This document shows, one piece after another, positions 44,957 to 56,168 of a stretch of DNA of 64,000 nucleotides. Origin of the DNA: Paracyclopina nana (lineage: Eukaryota > Arthropoda > Copepoda > Cyclopoida > Cyclopettidae); contig JAGUCH010000004.1 of assembly GCA_019096065.1 (NCBI GenBank), positions 3,410,001 to 3,474,000 of the forward strand, in the 5' to 3' direction. The notes beneath the pieces were generated by a model. It made no database searches. It saw nothing but the letters and a program-made list of their open reading frames with translations, and had not been told where the DNA came from. Numbering within the stretch: the first letter of the stretch is position 1; every line of letters starts with the position of its first letter. A program made the translations under genes and the position numbers.

Positions 44957-47900
44957 CCACCACCTAGCCCAAGACCAGCCAATCCGGGAACAAGTCCGCT
45001 AGATCCATTGAGGCCTCCAAATCGACCACCATTGTCACTGTTTGTCAATTGATCTAGGTTGCTTTTCAGCCATCCTGGAGGTGAATCTGCACGGAGTCCA
45101 AGGTTGTGCGAAAGGTAGTCGGACACTTGGCCAGTCACTATAGCAGGGTCCAGGCTTGTCCAATCATTGTGAGGACTTTTCATGTTGTTCCAACCTGGAA
45201 TGAAGCGATTATTACAAATGCTACATGATGATGACCTTAACAAATAGCCATCATCTATTAGTATCCAGTCAGTCTGCACCTAAAAGGTGTACGCCTTTTT
45301 TCTTGCTGCATTAAAATGTTCATAGTGTACAAAAGACAATAATGCAAAGGAACAAACACTTCCTTTTTTCCGAAATAATTTCTATTCCACGCATCCAAAA
45401 AAAAAGAGGTAAAATGCGAGTACTGATACACCTGAGACTGAATTGAGGTAATCAGACATAAACAGAAATAATAATGTTTTTATAACTACTTTTCAGGCAT
45501 CTGCTGCAAAATTGTCTTTAATTTTAAAACTTACTTCCGACTTTTTTCTTCCAGCAAGAAATATCTGAAGCGAGCTATAAAAGGCTCTACTTTTGAATGC
45601 TGATTGAAAAAGGAAGAGTGACAGTAATTGAATCAAGATTCCCACGCTGACAAATTTAATGACGTTTTCACACCTTGATGCAATTTCCGATAATTAGCAG
45701 CGGCAAATATCAGATAGGGTGGAAAACTAGTTTGCAAATAAAAGAGTGAGCAAATAGAGATAGATTACACTCATATAAAAAAAATCAAGATATTGCTACA
45801 TGTTATCTAACCCTCTGGAACAGTGTCAGTCTCAAACCGGACAAGTAGTGCAAAAGTACGTCGGAAGCAAGTTGGACATTGACAGTACGAATAGGCTTGA
45901 AGTTTATACTGTTTAGAGTAGGCTGCTTATGAAATGATACGAGAATCATCGCTAATTTAAAATGGCGAATTTCGCAAAACAAACTTTAGCTATAAAGGAC
46001 ACGGCATTACATAGACCGAAGATAAACAAAAGGAAATAAGGAACAAACATCCTCTAGCCATTTCTCTTGAATTGAAATAACGGCACATGCAATAAAGGCT
46101 GTGCTCACCTGATCTGTGTTGCTGATGGTGCCGTTGCATCCGTTCGTGAGGGTGCTGATGCTCATTTGGCAAGCCTTGTGTTTGGGGCTGGAACATGCGC
46201 CCTGCAGCGTCTGCTCCATTTGTGTGTGGCAACGCGCCGAAGCTGACGTTTACATTGGGAAGAAGAGCTCTTAATCCGTCTTGCCAATCTTTCGATTGAT
46301 GATGCTGCTGATGTTGTTTGTCCACAAAAAAGGGCTGCTGCAGCCTCATCGAACTCTCAGATTTCATTCCAAGGATGCCATTGTGGAGCTGATGGTGGTT
46401 GGAGAGTGGTCCAATGTGACCGCCGAACCCGTTGCCAGGTCCACTGTCGTTTCTGCTTCCACCCGCTGACCGGCCCATCTCATTCTGGTGGCCACCAAAA
46501 CCATTCAGATTCAGTTGACTTGTCAGAGCCTCCAAATTCAGTAGCCCCATTTCTGAAAGCATGCACTAGTTGGCCAACGGCTGCCGGAGGGCCTACGCTA
46601 TCTCGAATTACCTGGTGAAAGCAAATTTCTCTGTGTGCTTTGCTGCCCATTTGTCCCACTACTGAGTAGACTCAAAGGATCGAAACCTGGCGGAGGCTGC
46701 TTCACTCGTCCATTCCCAACTCCGGAGCTGGAACCGTTGCCAAAATGATCGTTGTTCAGAGGCCTACCAAGAAACCCTGGATTTCTGTTCATCACAGGAG
46801 ACTCGTGGAGTGGTGGGCTGTCATTTGTCTGCCTGGAGTATGACGTTGCACTGATTTGCTGCTGAATCAAGTGTCGCTGCTGGAAGGCAGCCACTTGCTT
46901 GGACTCCGATTCCAGCATCTCGGCGAGGCCTTTCTGCGTTTCGTGGAATGGGTCGAAGCCAAGGTCGTCCTCTTCAAAAATGTCTGCTCCATCTTTGTAT
47001 GAATCTTTGCTGAGGGCAGAGCCCCAGCCAGAATCACAGCTGTTGGCATTGTCCTGCTTGACATGTAATAGCTCGGGAACCGCAGTTGGCGGAGGCTGCC
47101 TTGGTCCATAGCCGTCCATGTGGCCGTTCACCAAGGACTCGCCGTCAGTTGAGCAGGGCGGAGACTTGCTTCTTTGCTGCTGAAGGTCATATTGCCTGCT
47201 GCAAATGGGAATGTGCCCCACTATCAAGCGCAAATCTGAGAATAATCCCACGTACCTTTTCTTATTGTGGTCAACTGCCAAGTTGGGCCACCCTCCGTTA
47301 ATTAACTGGCTGGCTTGTGGCGAAGGTGTTCGAGAAGAGAGCTTGTCACTGTTTTCCGAAGCAGCCCTGCCATTCGTGCTGTTCACCAAGGATGCGTTCG
47401 AAACCGTGCTGTCAGCAAATGGACCACCCACCGGAGTCGACGAGGAGAAAGTTGACGGCGACGAGGATGGCTCTAACGGCGTCAAATTCGGCTGTACTTG
47501 GTTTTGCTGCTGAGTCGGTTGGCTCGAACTTAGGGATAGCTCGTCGTGCAGATTTTTCTCATACTCGGTGTGTTTTCCTTGTTGCATTTCTTCCTTCGTA
47601 AAGCTGGCCGCTTCATCTCCTGCGAGGCGAAAAAAGGCTTCTTGTAACAGGGCCGAACTGTCAAAAAAGGAATGCTTTGCACTCACCAAGTTCATGAAGG
47701 TACATGCAGTCGTGCTTGGGACAAGTCATGTTCTTCATGAAATGTGAGCAGTATTTGGTCGTCCCCAATGAGGCTTTGAGCGTTCTTCCGTCCGCCACCA
47801 CATTGTTGACGGCCTGAATCGCGCGCAACGCATCCTCAGGCTTGTAGTAAGTGACGTACGCGCTTGCACTCGGTCCCTAATCATAAAAAACGCAATGATA

Positions 47901-48463
47901 AAGCCCCATCACTATTTATGCTATTTTTGTGGAATACCTGGTTCTGATTGCCAGCGTAGGTTGTGCTCGTATTGATGACAACTTTGTGTATCCGGCCGAA
48001 GCGGCCAAAATACTCTGGCTTTTTGAGGACATCGGGGTCCGCCAATCGCGGCGACAAGCCCACCACGAAGACGAGATTTCGCTGGACTACTCTGACATTG
48101 GCCAAGTGCTTTCTGTTCTCGGAGATACGCTGCTTTTTGGCCAAATCCTTTTGCCGCTTCTCCGCCTTTATTTTGGCCAGTTCTTCGGCCGTGAGAGGCT
48201 TGAAGTCTGCCGGGTTCTCCGAGTAGGGTGACCGACAGGCCGGGCAGAGACCTGAGCCTTCTGTGCGGATCTTGTTCCAACAAAATCGACAGATCTGCCG
48301 AGGAGAGAGAGAGAGAGTAGTGAGCAGGCTCACGGCCTTCATCAAGCCTTACCTGGTAGCCGCAACTGCAGGGAAAAAAGTTCAGATCGTCGATTTCGAA
48401 GGGTTCTAAGCACAAAGGACATTCTTGAGGCTCTTCGTCAGAATTTGGATTTAGGACGCTCAT
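44710..48463 (-). CDS. CNOT4: CNOT4 E3 ubiquitin ligase (CCR4-NOT associated)
   Basis: Seven exons (48463-48353, 48294-47938, 47876-47687, 47619-47256, 47198-46612, 46552-46109, 45194-44710) join in frame to 845 aa. A C4C4 RING opens the protein (ECPLCLEPFEIDDLNFFPC, then CRFCWNKI and LCPACRSPY). A lysine/arginine-rich coiled segment, an RRM (NLVFVVGLSPRLADPDVLKK) and a CCCH zinc finger (YCSHFMKNMTCPKHDCMYLH) come next. HELGDEAASFTKEEMQ is shared with vertebrate CNOT4. The long C-terminal half is disordered, with polyglutamine near residue 750 and a conserved DWTSLDPAI. CNOT4/Not4 ubiquitinates stalled ribosomes and targets mRNA decay and protein quality control. Intron 4 is only 57 bp and stop-free in frame; the last intron (914 bp) is the longest. 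Confidence 0.95.
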
Positions 48464-49282
48464 GGCTAAAACTTTGTCAATTTCAGGGGTGTTGGTTTCT
48501 CTTCAAGCCGGAACTGATGTTTCACAAATGGTTCCTACGGACGAAAGAGGCGATATCGAGGTGGATAATTTCAATGTCTCTATTCTTATTACGTACGTAG
48601 TTTTTAGAAGTCTCAGTACATAACAGCAGCGTCTGCTTCGCTGCAGCTGATTAAGCTGACCGAAAAATGGGCCCAAGCACAGAGTAGACGTCAAAGGTCT
48701 CCAATAATGGGCTTTTTCGCCAAAAAAGATTGCTCCCTTGAGATAAATCTTCTTTTTTGATGGGTTTTAAGTCATCTTTTATTGATGTGAAGTGCTTTAG
48801 GTCAACAAGAGTGAAGGCTATTCCTATTTCAAGCCTGAAATAGCTATGCTTGCTCTTCTCTCACTTTCATGGTTTTTCGTCATGGAGAATTTCCGGCTAG
48901 ACTGGCAGTCGAGGCTGGATGGAAAATATGGCTGCTACCTTCGGTTTGGCGGAATTGGCCTTGGCGGCAGAAAAAAGAAAAATAAACTTGCTTCGTTTCT
49001 CAAGCATTGCGCATCCGTTCGCGGGTAACTCCGTGCACATGCGGTGCAATGATGACACATTCATCAATGAATGCGCACTTTTTTCGAGAAAAAGCCAATT
49101 TATCTGGATGTCCAAGTCTGTTTGACGTTATGGGCAATGATTAAAGGGACTTGACATCATAATTCAGAATTTTTCATGTGACCCTCGGAATATATGTTAC
49201 GCCTTTTCAGCAACCTCCGAAATGTAAAAAGTAAACAAAGTTTTGCCACTTTTTCATCTATCTTGCAATTTACGGCTGAAGG
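48464..49282. promoter_or_regulatory. Divergent region between CNOT4 and TIMM10B
   Basis: About 820 bp between oppositely oriented starts. No coding exon or repeat is recognised. It should contain both promoters. Confidence 0.35.
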
Positions 49283-49786
49283 ATGGCTCTGCAGCAAGCA
49301 ATTCTTAATCAAGAGTCTATGAGAAACGTGAGTTGATTTCAGTAATGTTGCTGCTACTGTGTTTTTATTTTGCATCGCTCTTCAGTTCAGGGAATTTCTT
49401 GAGATGTACAACAGGACAACCGAATCATGTTTTAAGCACTGCATAGTAAATCTTCACATGAGAGATGTGACACCCGAAGAAAACCAGTGCCTTAATGATT
49501 GCACTTCTAAAACTGCTCGCTTGAACCATCGAGTTTTGTCTGCGTTCATGGTTGAACAGCCCAAAATTGTCCAACAAAAGTAAAGCTATCTTACAACTAA
49601 ATACAGTTGCATTATGATCATATCCTTCTATTTACCAGGGTTGAAACAGTGCAGAGAGAAACAGAGGCTGCTATGAAGGCTCTTGAGGCTCAAGGAATAT
49701 CAGCAGAGAATCTCAGCCCTGAGGAAATGGCCCAGAGAGTTTTGCAAGGCATGGCTGCTCCCTCGTCACAACCCACCAAGCACTAG
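49283..49786 (+). CDS. TIMM10B: TIMM10B/Tim9b small mitochondrial import chaperone
   Basis: Exons 49283-49327, 49386-49579 and 49639-49786 give 128 aa. The twin CX3C motif of small TIM proteins is present (CFKHC at residues 30-34, CLNDC at 50-54). The lead-in RNFREFLEMYNRTTESC resembles human TIMM10B (RDFLLVYNRMTELC). A Glu-rich C-terminal helix (AENLSPEEMAQRVLQGM) extends it beyond the approximately 100-aa vertebrate protein. Small TIMs are intermembrane-space chaperones that carry hydrophobic precursors; TIMM10B docks on the TIM22 complex. The stop codon (784-786 of 49 kb) is followed after only AAA by the PSTK start codon, so both may share one mRNA. Confidence 0.92.
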
Positions 49787-49789
49787 AAA

Positions 49790-50692
49790 ATGGCAAAACA
49801 ACCTGCAGCCCTTGTTCTCTTGATAGGACTGCCAGCTGCAGGAAAGACCACTTTTGCCAAGACATTCAGTGTATCTGTGGCAAACAGTGATAATTGTGTT
49901 GTAACTGTTGAATATGATAGACTTATCTCGCTAGAAAAACAAAAGAAGTTGGTCACTGCTGACAGCTCTGTTGATTGGAAAGCAGAGAGGAGATCTGTGC
50001 TCAAGTTAGTGGCTGATTATTTTCAGGGCATTTCTGTCCCCCAAATATCTTCAGAGGCAATTGATAGGAGCAAAAGAGTCATTGTCTTGATAGATGACAA
50101 CAATTACTACTCAAGCATGAGATATGAATATTTTCAGCTAGCTCGTATGCTCCAAATTGGCTTCTGCCAATTATTTATTGACGTACCCTTAGATAAAGCA
50201 AAGTTGCAGAACTTTGAGAGGAGCTCATCAATTCAGGTACCTTGTGCTGTAATAGAAAAAATGGCTGCTAAATTGGAGCCTCCCAATCCTGACAAGAACT
50301 CTTGGGATAAATTGTCTTTAACAATTGAAAATGCTGACTGTGAAACTATGAGCTTAATTTTGGATCTTGTTAATGAAGCTAGTGAAAATCCAGTCAAGCC
50401 ACTTGAAGAGCCTATGGAAAAGCAAGCGTGTCCCGAAAACTTACTACATGAAGTGGATAAATTGCTAAGGAAACATATAAGTGAACGGATGAGAAGTTCA
50501 TCAGCAATGAATCTTTCAAAAGAACATCTTCAGTTGAAGGCAAAGGGATTGAAATTGGTAAAGGACAAATTGCGCCAAGACTTGAAATTTGGCCACATAG
50601 CAATACCGGAAAATATTGCGACTGTCAACCCAATTTCTCCCCTATTAGATAATTTTGTTCATCAATTGATACAGGAAAGAATAAACTATTAA
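49790..50692 (+). CDS. PSTK: L-seryl-tRNA(Sec) kinase
   Basis: One exon of 300 codons. A P-loop GLPAAGKT lies at residues 13-20. The conserved LIDDNNYYSSMRYEYFQLAR and GFCQLFIDVPLD match human PSTK (LDDNFYYQSMRYE, GFCQLFLDCPL). KLEPPNPDKNSWDKLSLTI is also family-specific. PSTK phosphorylates Ser-tRNA(Sec), the step before SepSecS makes selenocysteinyl-tRNA, so the organism probably makes selenoproteins. The ATG context (AGAAAATGG) is strong. It begins 3 nt after the TIMM10B stop with no room for a separate 5' UTR. Either a bicistronic mRNA or a promoter inside TIMM10B is needed. Confidence 0.95.
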   Translation: MAKQPAALVLLIGLPAAGKTTFAKTFSVSVANSDNCVVTVEYDRLISLEKQKKLVTADSSVDWKAERRSVLKLVADYFQGISVPQISSEAIDRSKRVIVLIDDNNYYSSMRYEYFQLARMLQIGFCQLFIDVPLDKAKLQNFERSSSIQVPCAVIEKMAAKLEPPNPDKNSWDKLSLTIENADCETMSLILDLVNEASENPVKPLEEPMEKQACPENLLHEVDKLLRKHISERMRSSSAMNLSKEHLQLKAKGLKLVKDKLRQDLKFGHIAIPENIATVNPISPLLDNFVHQLIQERINY

Positions 50693-50889
50693 GAACTTTC
50701 ACAGGCGCATCACATAATTTTTTGCCGCAAAAAAGCAAAAAAAAGTTGCTATGCCATTTCATCTGTTTTTCCTTTTGCTACCGTTATAATGAATGGAGCA
50801 GGAACAGTAGCAGCAATCTTGAAGAGTTTGAATGGTCGTTGCAGTTGGCGGGGTAGTTGACCTAGAGCGATCCCGCAATTTTCTGATTC
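50693..50889. other. PSTK 3' flank
   Basis: Short noncoding stretch up to the hAT-like MITE. No clear AATAAA follows the stop codon here. The last eight bases (TCTGATTC) form the left target duplication of the MITE. Confidence 0.4.
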
Positions 50890-51361
50890 TAGTGATGGAA
50901 CGAGTTTCAGCTTGGCTTGAAAGCTTGAAGCTGAAACCCAGCTTGAGCTACATAAGCAAAAAGCTTGGGATCGCTCGAACCAAATTTTGAAAAGCTTGAA
51001 AAAGCTTGAAACCCAAAAATGCAAAGCTTGAAAAAGCTTGACACCCAAAAAAACTTACTCCATTTTTTATCAAAATAAAAAGGGCTGATTTTAAAATTAA
51101 CTAATACTTGAGGGAGAACTTAAATCTAAGTTAAAGCTATATCTGTCATTATTTGCGCTAATTTTGTCAAATCTGGTGACCAATCGCCATTTTTTATGTT
51201 AAAATTCTAAAAAAGTGAAAAGCTTGAAAAAAGCTTGAAATGTGAAATTTTGAGCTTGAAAAAGCTTGATAATAATTTTCAAAAGCTTGGGATCGCTCGA
51301 ACACTTTTCAAAAAGCTTGAAGCTTGATCAAGCTGAAAATTTCCGGCTCGTTCCATCACTA
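50890..51361. mobile_element. 472-bp hAT-type MITE with 8-bp target duplication
   Basis: The ends are TAGTGATGGAACGAG and its reverse complement. The element is flanked by TCTGATTC at 50882-50889 and 51362-51369. The interior is full of AAGCTTGAAAAAGCTTG repeats and two opposite copies of GATCGCTCGAAC-like sequence, so the arms are again repeat-rich. TIR form and the 8-bp duplication indicate the hAT superfamily. No transposase is present. The inferred empty site reads straight through TTTTCTGATTCACCTC. Confidence 0.85.
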
Positions 51362-51934
51362 TCTGATTCACCTCTGTGTAACAACAAGAGGGCTTGTCAG
51401 ATTTTATTGTTCTTTAGTAATATTCGTCCGCGTTGCCAGATGGCAGCAATAGTTGTCTGGCCGTCTGGCCTCCTCAAGTGGCCCTCCCAAGGCGCACCAG
51501 AGCAACGTGAGCGTGTACCGCACCTATGTGTAACTATGCATTGCTACCATAGTGGCTTTTAGCCGTTTTGGCACTTTTTGATATTATCTGGAAACGCTCA
51601 TTAAAATACTTGAAAGACTCGTCTTCAAGTTGACGTAAAAAATAAATCTCAAGAGTTTTTCGGCGAAACGGTTAAAAACAGCTTGAAGCTTGATTTGAAT
51701 TTATTTTTCCACGAAACCACAGTAGCATCAAAGTAACAAACTTCATTGACCTCCCAGTTTCTGGCTGGAAACGCTGACCAAGCTCCAGAGTTGAGAGTCG
51801 AGTCTGTTGTTGTGACGTCATGAGCCACAAATCGCGCGCCAAAGGAAAGAAGTGAGACCAAGAAACATCCGAGAAGAAAGACAAAATCACTTTTGGCCGC
51901 CAGACTGACGAACTTGATGTGCTAGGAGGTCGCC
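51362..51934. promoter_or_regulatory. MYB upstream region
   Basis: No coding exon. The region between the MITE and the MYB start should hold the promoter and 5' UTR. I see no definite element. Confidence 0.3.
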
Positions 51935-54463
51935 ATGGCGGACATAGGCCCCGACTGGGAATCTGACTCGGAAGCGGCCTCCCCGCTCGCCTCGCAAGCC
52001 TCCATCATCTCCTCAGGAGGGACGAAGAAGCAGATTAATCGGGGGCGATGGACCAAAGAAGAGGTAAGGCGACTCTTGGAGTTTTTTTAGGCCTCCATTG
52101 CTCATGAACTCTTGATTGCAGGATGAAAAATTGAGGCGTCTCGTCGAGATTCACGGCGAGAGGTGGGATTTCATCGCCAGCCACTTTCCCGACCGAGCAG
52201 ATGTCCAATGCCAGCATCGGTGGAGCAAAGTGGTGAACCCCGAGCTTGTCAAGGGTAAGCCCCTAATCTGGGAGTTTAACGTGCATTTATGTTCATAATA
52301 TCCCAATTTCAGGACCCTGGACCAAGGAAGAGGACGAGCAAGTGATGGAGCTCGTTCGGAAGTATGGACCAAAGAGGTGGACTCTGATTGCCAAGCACTT
52401 GAAAGGTCGCATCGGCAAGCAGTGTCGCGAGAGATGGCACAATCACCTTAACCCAGAAATCAAGAAAACCTCTTGGACCGAAGAGGAGGACAGAATCATC
52501 TATAACGCGCACAAGCAGTGGGGCAACCAGTGGGCCAAGATTGCCAAGCTAATTCCCGGTAGGACAGACAATGCCATCAAGAACCACTGGAATTCAACCA
52601 TGAAGCGGAAGTACGAGGAGGAAAATGGCATCGCTGAGGGCGGCAAAGCCTCGAAGAAGGCCAAAAAGTCGGCTGGCGGAGGGAAGCCGCAGCAGCAGAG
52701 CCATGCCATGACTGCAGTTAGTGTGAGACCCGTGACGGCCACCATCACCACTTTGGTGGCCACCAATCCATCCAATGTCACAGCTTTTGGCCACACCAAT
52801 GGCACATACTACACGGCTTCGATTCAGCCCCAGCAGCACCACCACAACTGGTCCAACAATGGCTTTAGGAACACGCACCATGTGCTGCAGCCCATGAATG
52901 TTCACATGCATCACCAACCAGCATGGAGCCACGATCAGCAGCAGCAGCAGCAGCAACAACAGACCTTGGCCACCATTGGTCATGTGCATGACCTGCAAGA
53001 GGCCACTGACACGAATATGAGTCATAGCAGTAGTGGAGGGGATGAATTCGGACACCTCTTCTCCCCACTCAAGTTTCTCACAGAGCTCGAAACGGACAGA
53101 GGAAACCAACAAGACCGTAATTCGGCTGGGGAAACCACCAGCATTTTGGAAGAGGCTGCCTCCCTTGGGGTCGTGCCTTTTGATGTGGATGAGTCCTACT
53201 ACAACAACCATATGACGTCGACTCCGACTGTGTCACAGCCGCACATTCTTCGCAAGACAAACAGTCATGGCTTATTGCCCAAGAGGCGGAAAGAAAATGT
53301 AAGTGATGGTGTTTGATTTCTCGTCCATTTGCTTCATTGCTATATTTTTTCAGTCTGAGAGCTATGGATTGACTTCACCTGTAAATTCATTCCCGACCGC
53401 ACAATCCACTCCGGTTGCTACGAGCAAGCGGAGCTCAATGTTATCCACGCCAAACAATTCAATGGAAGACGCCGGAAAGACAAGTCCCATTCGCAGTCAT
53501 AAGCTCTCGGAGGCCCCGCGCACACCTACTCCATTTAAGAGGGCACTTCAGGACGTTTATCAACGCGGCGAACCTTTAAGCAACACGGTACTTGGCTGAG
53601 TCTGCTCAACGCTTCGTTCAGCTTTTCATGACATATTTCGTTTTTCAGCCTCAAACCCCGACCAAACTTGTTGAGGACATAACCGAAATAATCAAGAAGG
53701 AAAACATACACGACATGAGTTTCCAGCAGTCACCATCCGACTTCTCGGTACTTAATATTTCCTCCTTCGTCTGCTTCCTCTCATGATTTCTCTCTCCGTA
53801 GGCCTTTCAGGACAGTGGGTATGGCGGTCGCACCAAGAGGCCAAGCAGCACGACTACAACGAATACGGACAAAGAAAACTATTCGCCCACGTTGAACACA
53901 ACCGGCATGAGCTCTTCTGGTTCTGGCAATAGCAAGGCCAGGAAGAGCTTGGCCTCCAACTGGGCCCCTCGGGAGGACAGCTTTTCTGCTCCCGAGACCC
54001 CAAGCAAAAGCTTGATGGGTACCAGTGATGCGTCAATGCTCTTTTCGCCACCGGGCATTCTGAAGGACACCTTACCAGACGATTCGGGTATGGACAGTAT
54101 GAATCAACATCATCATCGCATGTCTGTGTCGTCGGGAATCTCCCCGACCTCATCTTCCTTGACAACTTCGGCAGGCTCCAGCTCGGCTCCGGGAACGTCC
54201 AACATGGGACATTCCCCGCCCAAAAGCAAGGCAAGTCTTTAAAGCTTGAAGGACTCTCCTGTATTGCTTAGCATGCGACAGCAAATAAAGTACATTACAC
54301 GCGCCTTTGTGTTGAGACACAAACCAACTCACTCCATTATTGCTTACAGCTTGATGTTCGATGGAACATGATTGCCTGTGGAAAGACACGGCCAACACTG
54401 GAGATGACTGAGCAGGCCAGGCATTACATGAGCTCCACGCACGCCAGATCACTCGATTTGTGA
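51935..54463 (+). CDS. MYB: R1R2R3 MYB transcription factor with a GC-AG last intron
   Basis: Exons 51935-52063, 52122-52254, 52313-53298, 53354-53587, 53649-53747, 53802-54230 and 54350-54463 give 707 aa. Three MYB repeats occupy about residues 36-188: [40 protein letters not shown] and [20 protein letters not shown]. Downstream lie a polyglutamine tract, [13 protein letters not shown] and an MYBL2/MYB-like C-terminal block ([20 protein letters not shown]). It binds YAACKG sites and regulates cell-cycle genes. Reaching the last block requires a donor AAG|GCAAGT (GC not GT) at 54231 and the acceptor TTACAG ending 54349. Without this splice the protein would stop at 54240-54242, six codons into the intron. 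An AATAAA lies in the same intron, so two 3' ends are possible. Confidence 0.93.
54284..54289 (+). terminator. Possible alternative MYB poly(A) signal
   Basis: AATAAA sits inside the GC-AG intron, 42 bp after the stop codon used if that intron is not spliced. It could end a short MYB transcript lacking the C-terminal regulatory block. Confidence 0.35.
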
Positions 54464-54994
54464 TTGTTGCCGCCTCTGGATATTGTAGTTTAGTCATTTT
54501 CATTCATTTGAAGCTTCTGAAGAGCAGCTCTCGCTCATCACAATTCTTCGCCCCCATTTTTGCACAAATCAGCCGCCAGCGTTTGTAATTCGTACACTAT
54601 TGGTAAGCGAGTGATGATGCCCTTTTTTTATTAACGACTTTCGTATGGCGCAGAAAGCTTTTGCATCATAGTATGAAATGTGATCAGCCAAATCATTCAT
54701 AATAACCTTAACGAACGAACGAACCATTAACTTTGTTTTCTCCACAACTGACCGTGCGCGCTTCTTTGTAACCATGATTCCAAGTCTCTGAGAATGCTAG
54801 TTGACATCCGGTACATTATATGATAATAGTATGTTACATACCACAAAGCCCCCCACTAAATTCACCATATTACACATACATGTTTTGTATAGCAACCATC
54901 AAACTACTTTTAAATACACAACAAGCAGCGACGCTTCAAAACGCACAATAATGCGGTGCGGTATTATTAGCATGCTTGAAATGGTCGTACACTA
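54464..54994. other. Convergent 3' region of MYB and RIC3
   Basis: No coding exon is recognised. It should hold the 3' UTRs of both genes, which face each other. Confidence 0.4.
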
Positions 54995-56168
54995 TTAGCT
55001 TTGAGATGGAAGGGGAATTGAGTCCAAGTTTTCAACGATTTCCTTCGGGGTTGCAGTCTCTATTGCGTCCTCCTCATCAGTTTCATCGTCCGAGTCGATC
55101 TCTGATTTGCTGGCTTCTTTGGCATCGTTTTCCTCATCGTCCTCAGCATCTTTGTCTGGCTGTACAAGCACAGTCTTGGTTTGTTCCTCGTTTGACGCAG
55201 GTTGCTGCTGAGCAGGCATTTGGCTTGAAATTGCGGCCATGTGCGAGACGATCATTTGCATGGCTTTTTCAGTCTCCTCAAGCCGCTCCTTCAACATGCG
55301 AATTTGTTCGTCTCCTGTCAAGAAAAAGAGAAAATTATCTTAGCGCAGCAACTAAAAATAGGCTTTTATGGCCTTACGTGGGTCGCAATTTTCTGTGATG
55401 ACCTTTTTCTCAACTGGCTCTATGACAAGTGGGGTAGGAATGGCTTCTTTGATAACTGGTGTGCTTTGGATGACTTCCTTTTTAGAAGGCTCTTTTTTGA
55501 CATACGGTTTTGGTGCCGGAGTTGCAGTGGGCTGTAAATACTCGGGGTGAACATTCTGTCTGTTCAAGCTCTGATGGAGCCTGCGCGAAGGCCTTTCGTC
55601 GCCCTCCAGGGAATCGTCGTTTTTCTTGAACACAATCTTCATGACTGTGTAGACAAAGAAAACGACAATGCCAGTCGTGTATAAAGGCATGAGGATTCCC
55701 ATGGTTCCACCACCCTGGTTGCCACCCCTTGGGGATTGGGGTATCCCTGGGCCTCCCATCGAGGGCCTCATGCCAGGCACTGGCCCTGGCTGCAAAAATA
55801 TGTTAGAACATGCATAATAGTATATTTTTAATTGCTTACTTTGAGCTCTTTGTCGATGGTGCGCCGGACTTGCCGACCTTCTTCCCCATAGAACAGCTTG
55901 CCCTGCTCATTCCTCATGTGTAGAGCGGGGTGACTGTGCATCGGGGGCCGCCCGAATTCGTGTGGGGGCCGCACATGCTCTGCTTTTTTAATATCAACTA
56001 CAAAAGTGTTACTAAATTAGCCACTTAGGAGAATTGCTTACCCGGCTTGTCCTTTTTCTCGTCAAACATCATATGGTAAAATATTTTTGGGTAGAGAATT
56101 GCAAAGCATCCCAGGACCACAGAGATGACAAATATGGTTTTGCCTGTGCCAATTTCAGACTCTGACAT
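54995..56168 (-). CDS. RIC3: RIC3 nicotinic acetylcholine receptor chaperone
   Basis: Exons 56168-56042, 55997-55840, 55789-55378 and 55314-54995 give 338 aa. A first transmembrane helix (FVISVVLGCFAILYPKIFY) starts near residue 10. A proline/histidine-rich stretch follows, then a GMRPSMGGPG-type linker and a second transmembrane helix (MGILMPLYTTGIVVFFVYTV). A coiled coil (GDEQIRMLKERLEETEKAMQ type) and a long acidic tail (EDDEENDAKEASKSEIDSDD) close the protein. This order is diagnostic of RIC-3, an ER membrane protein that helps assemble nicotinic and 5-HT3 receptors. ATG 56168 is the first in frame and directly precedes the first helix. Introns are 44, 50 and 63 bp. Confidence 0.92.
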
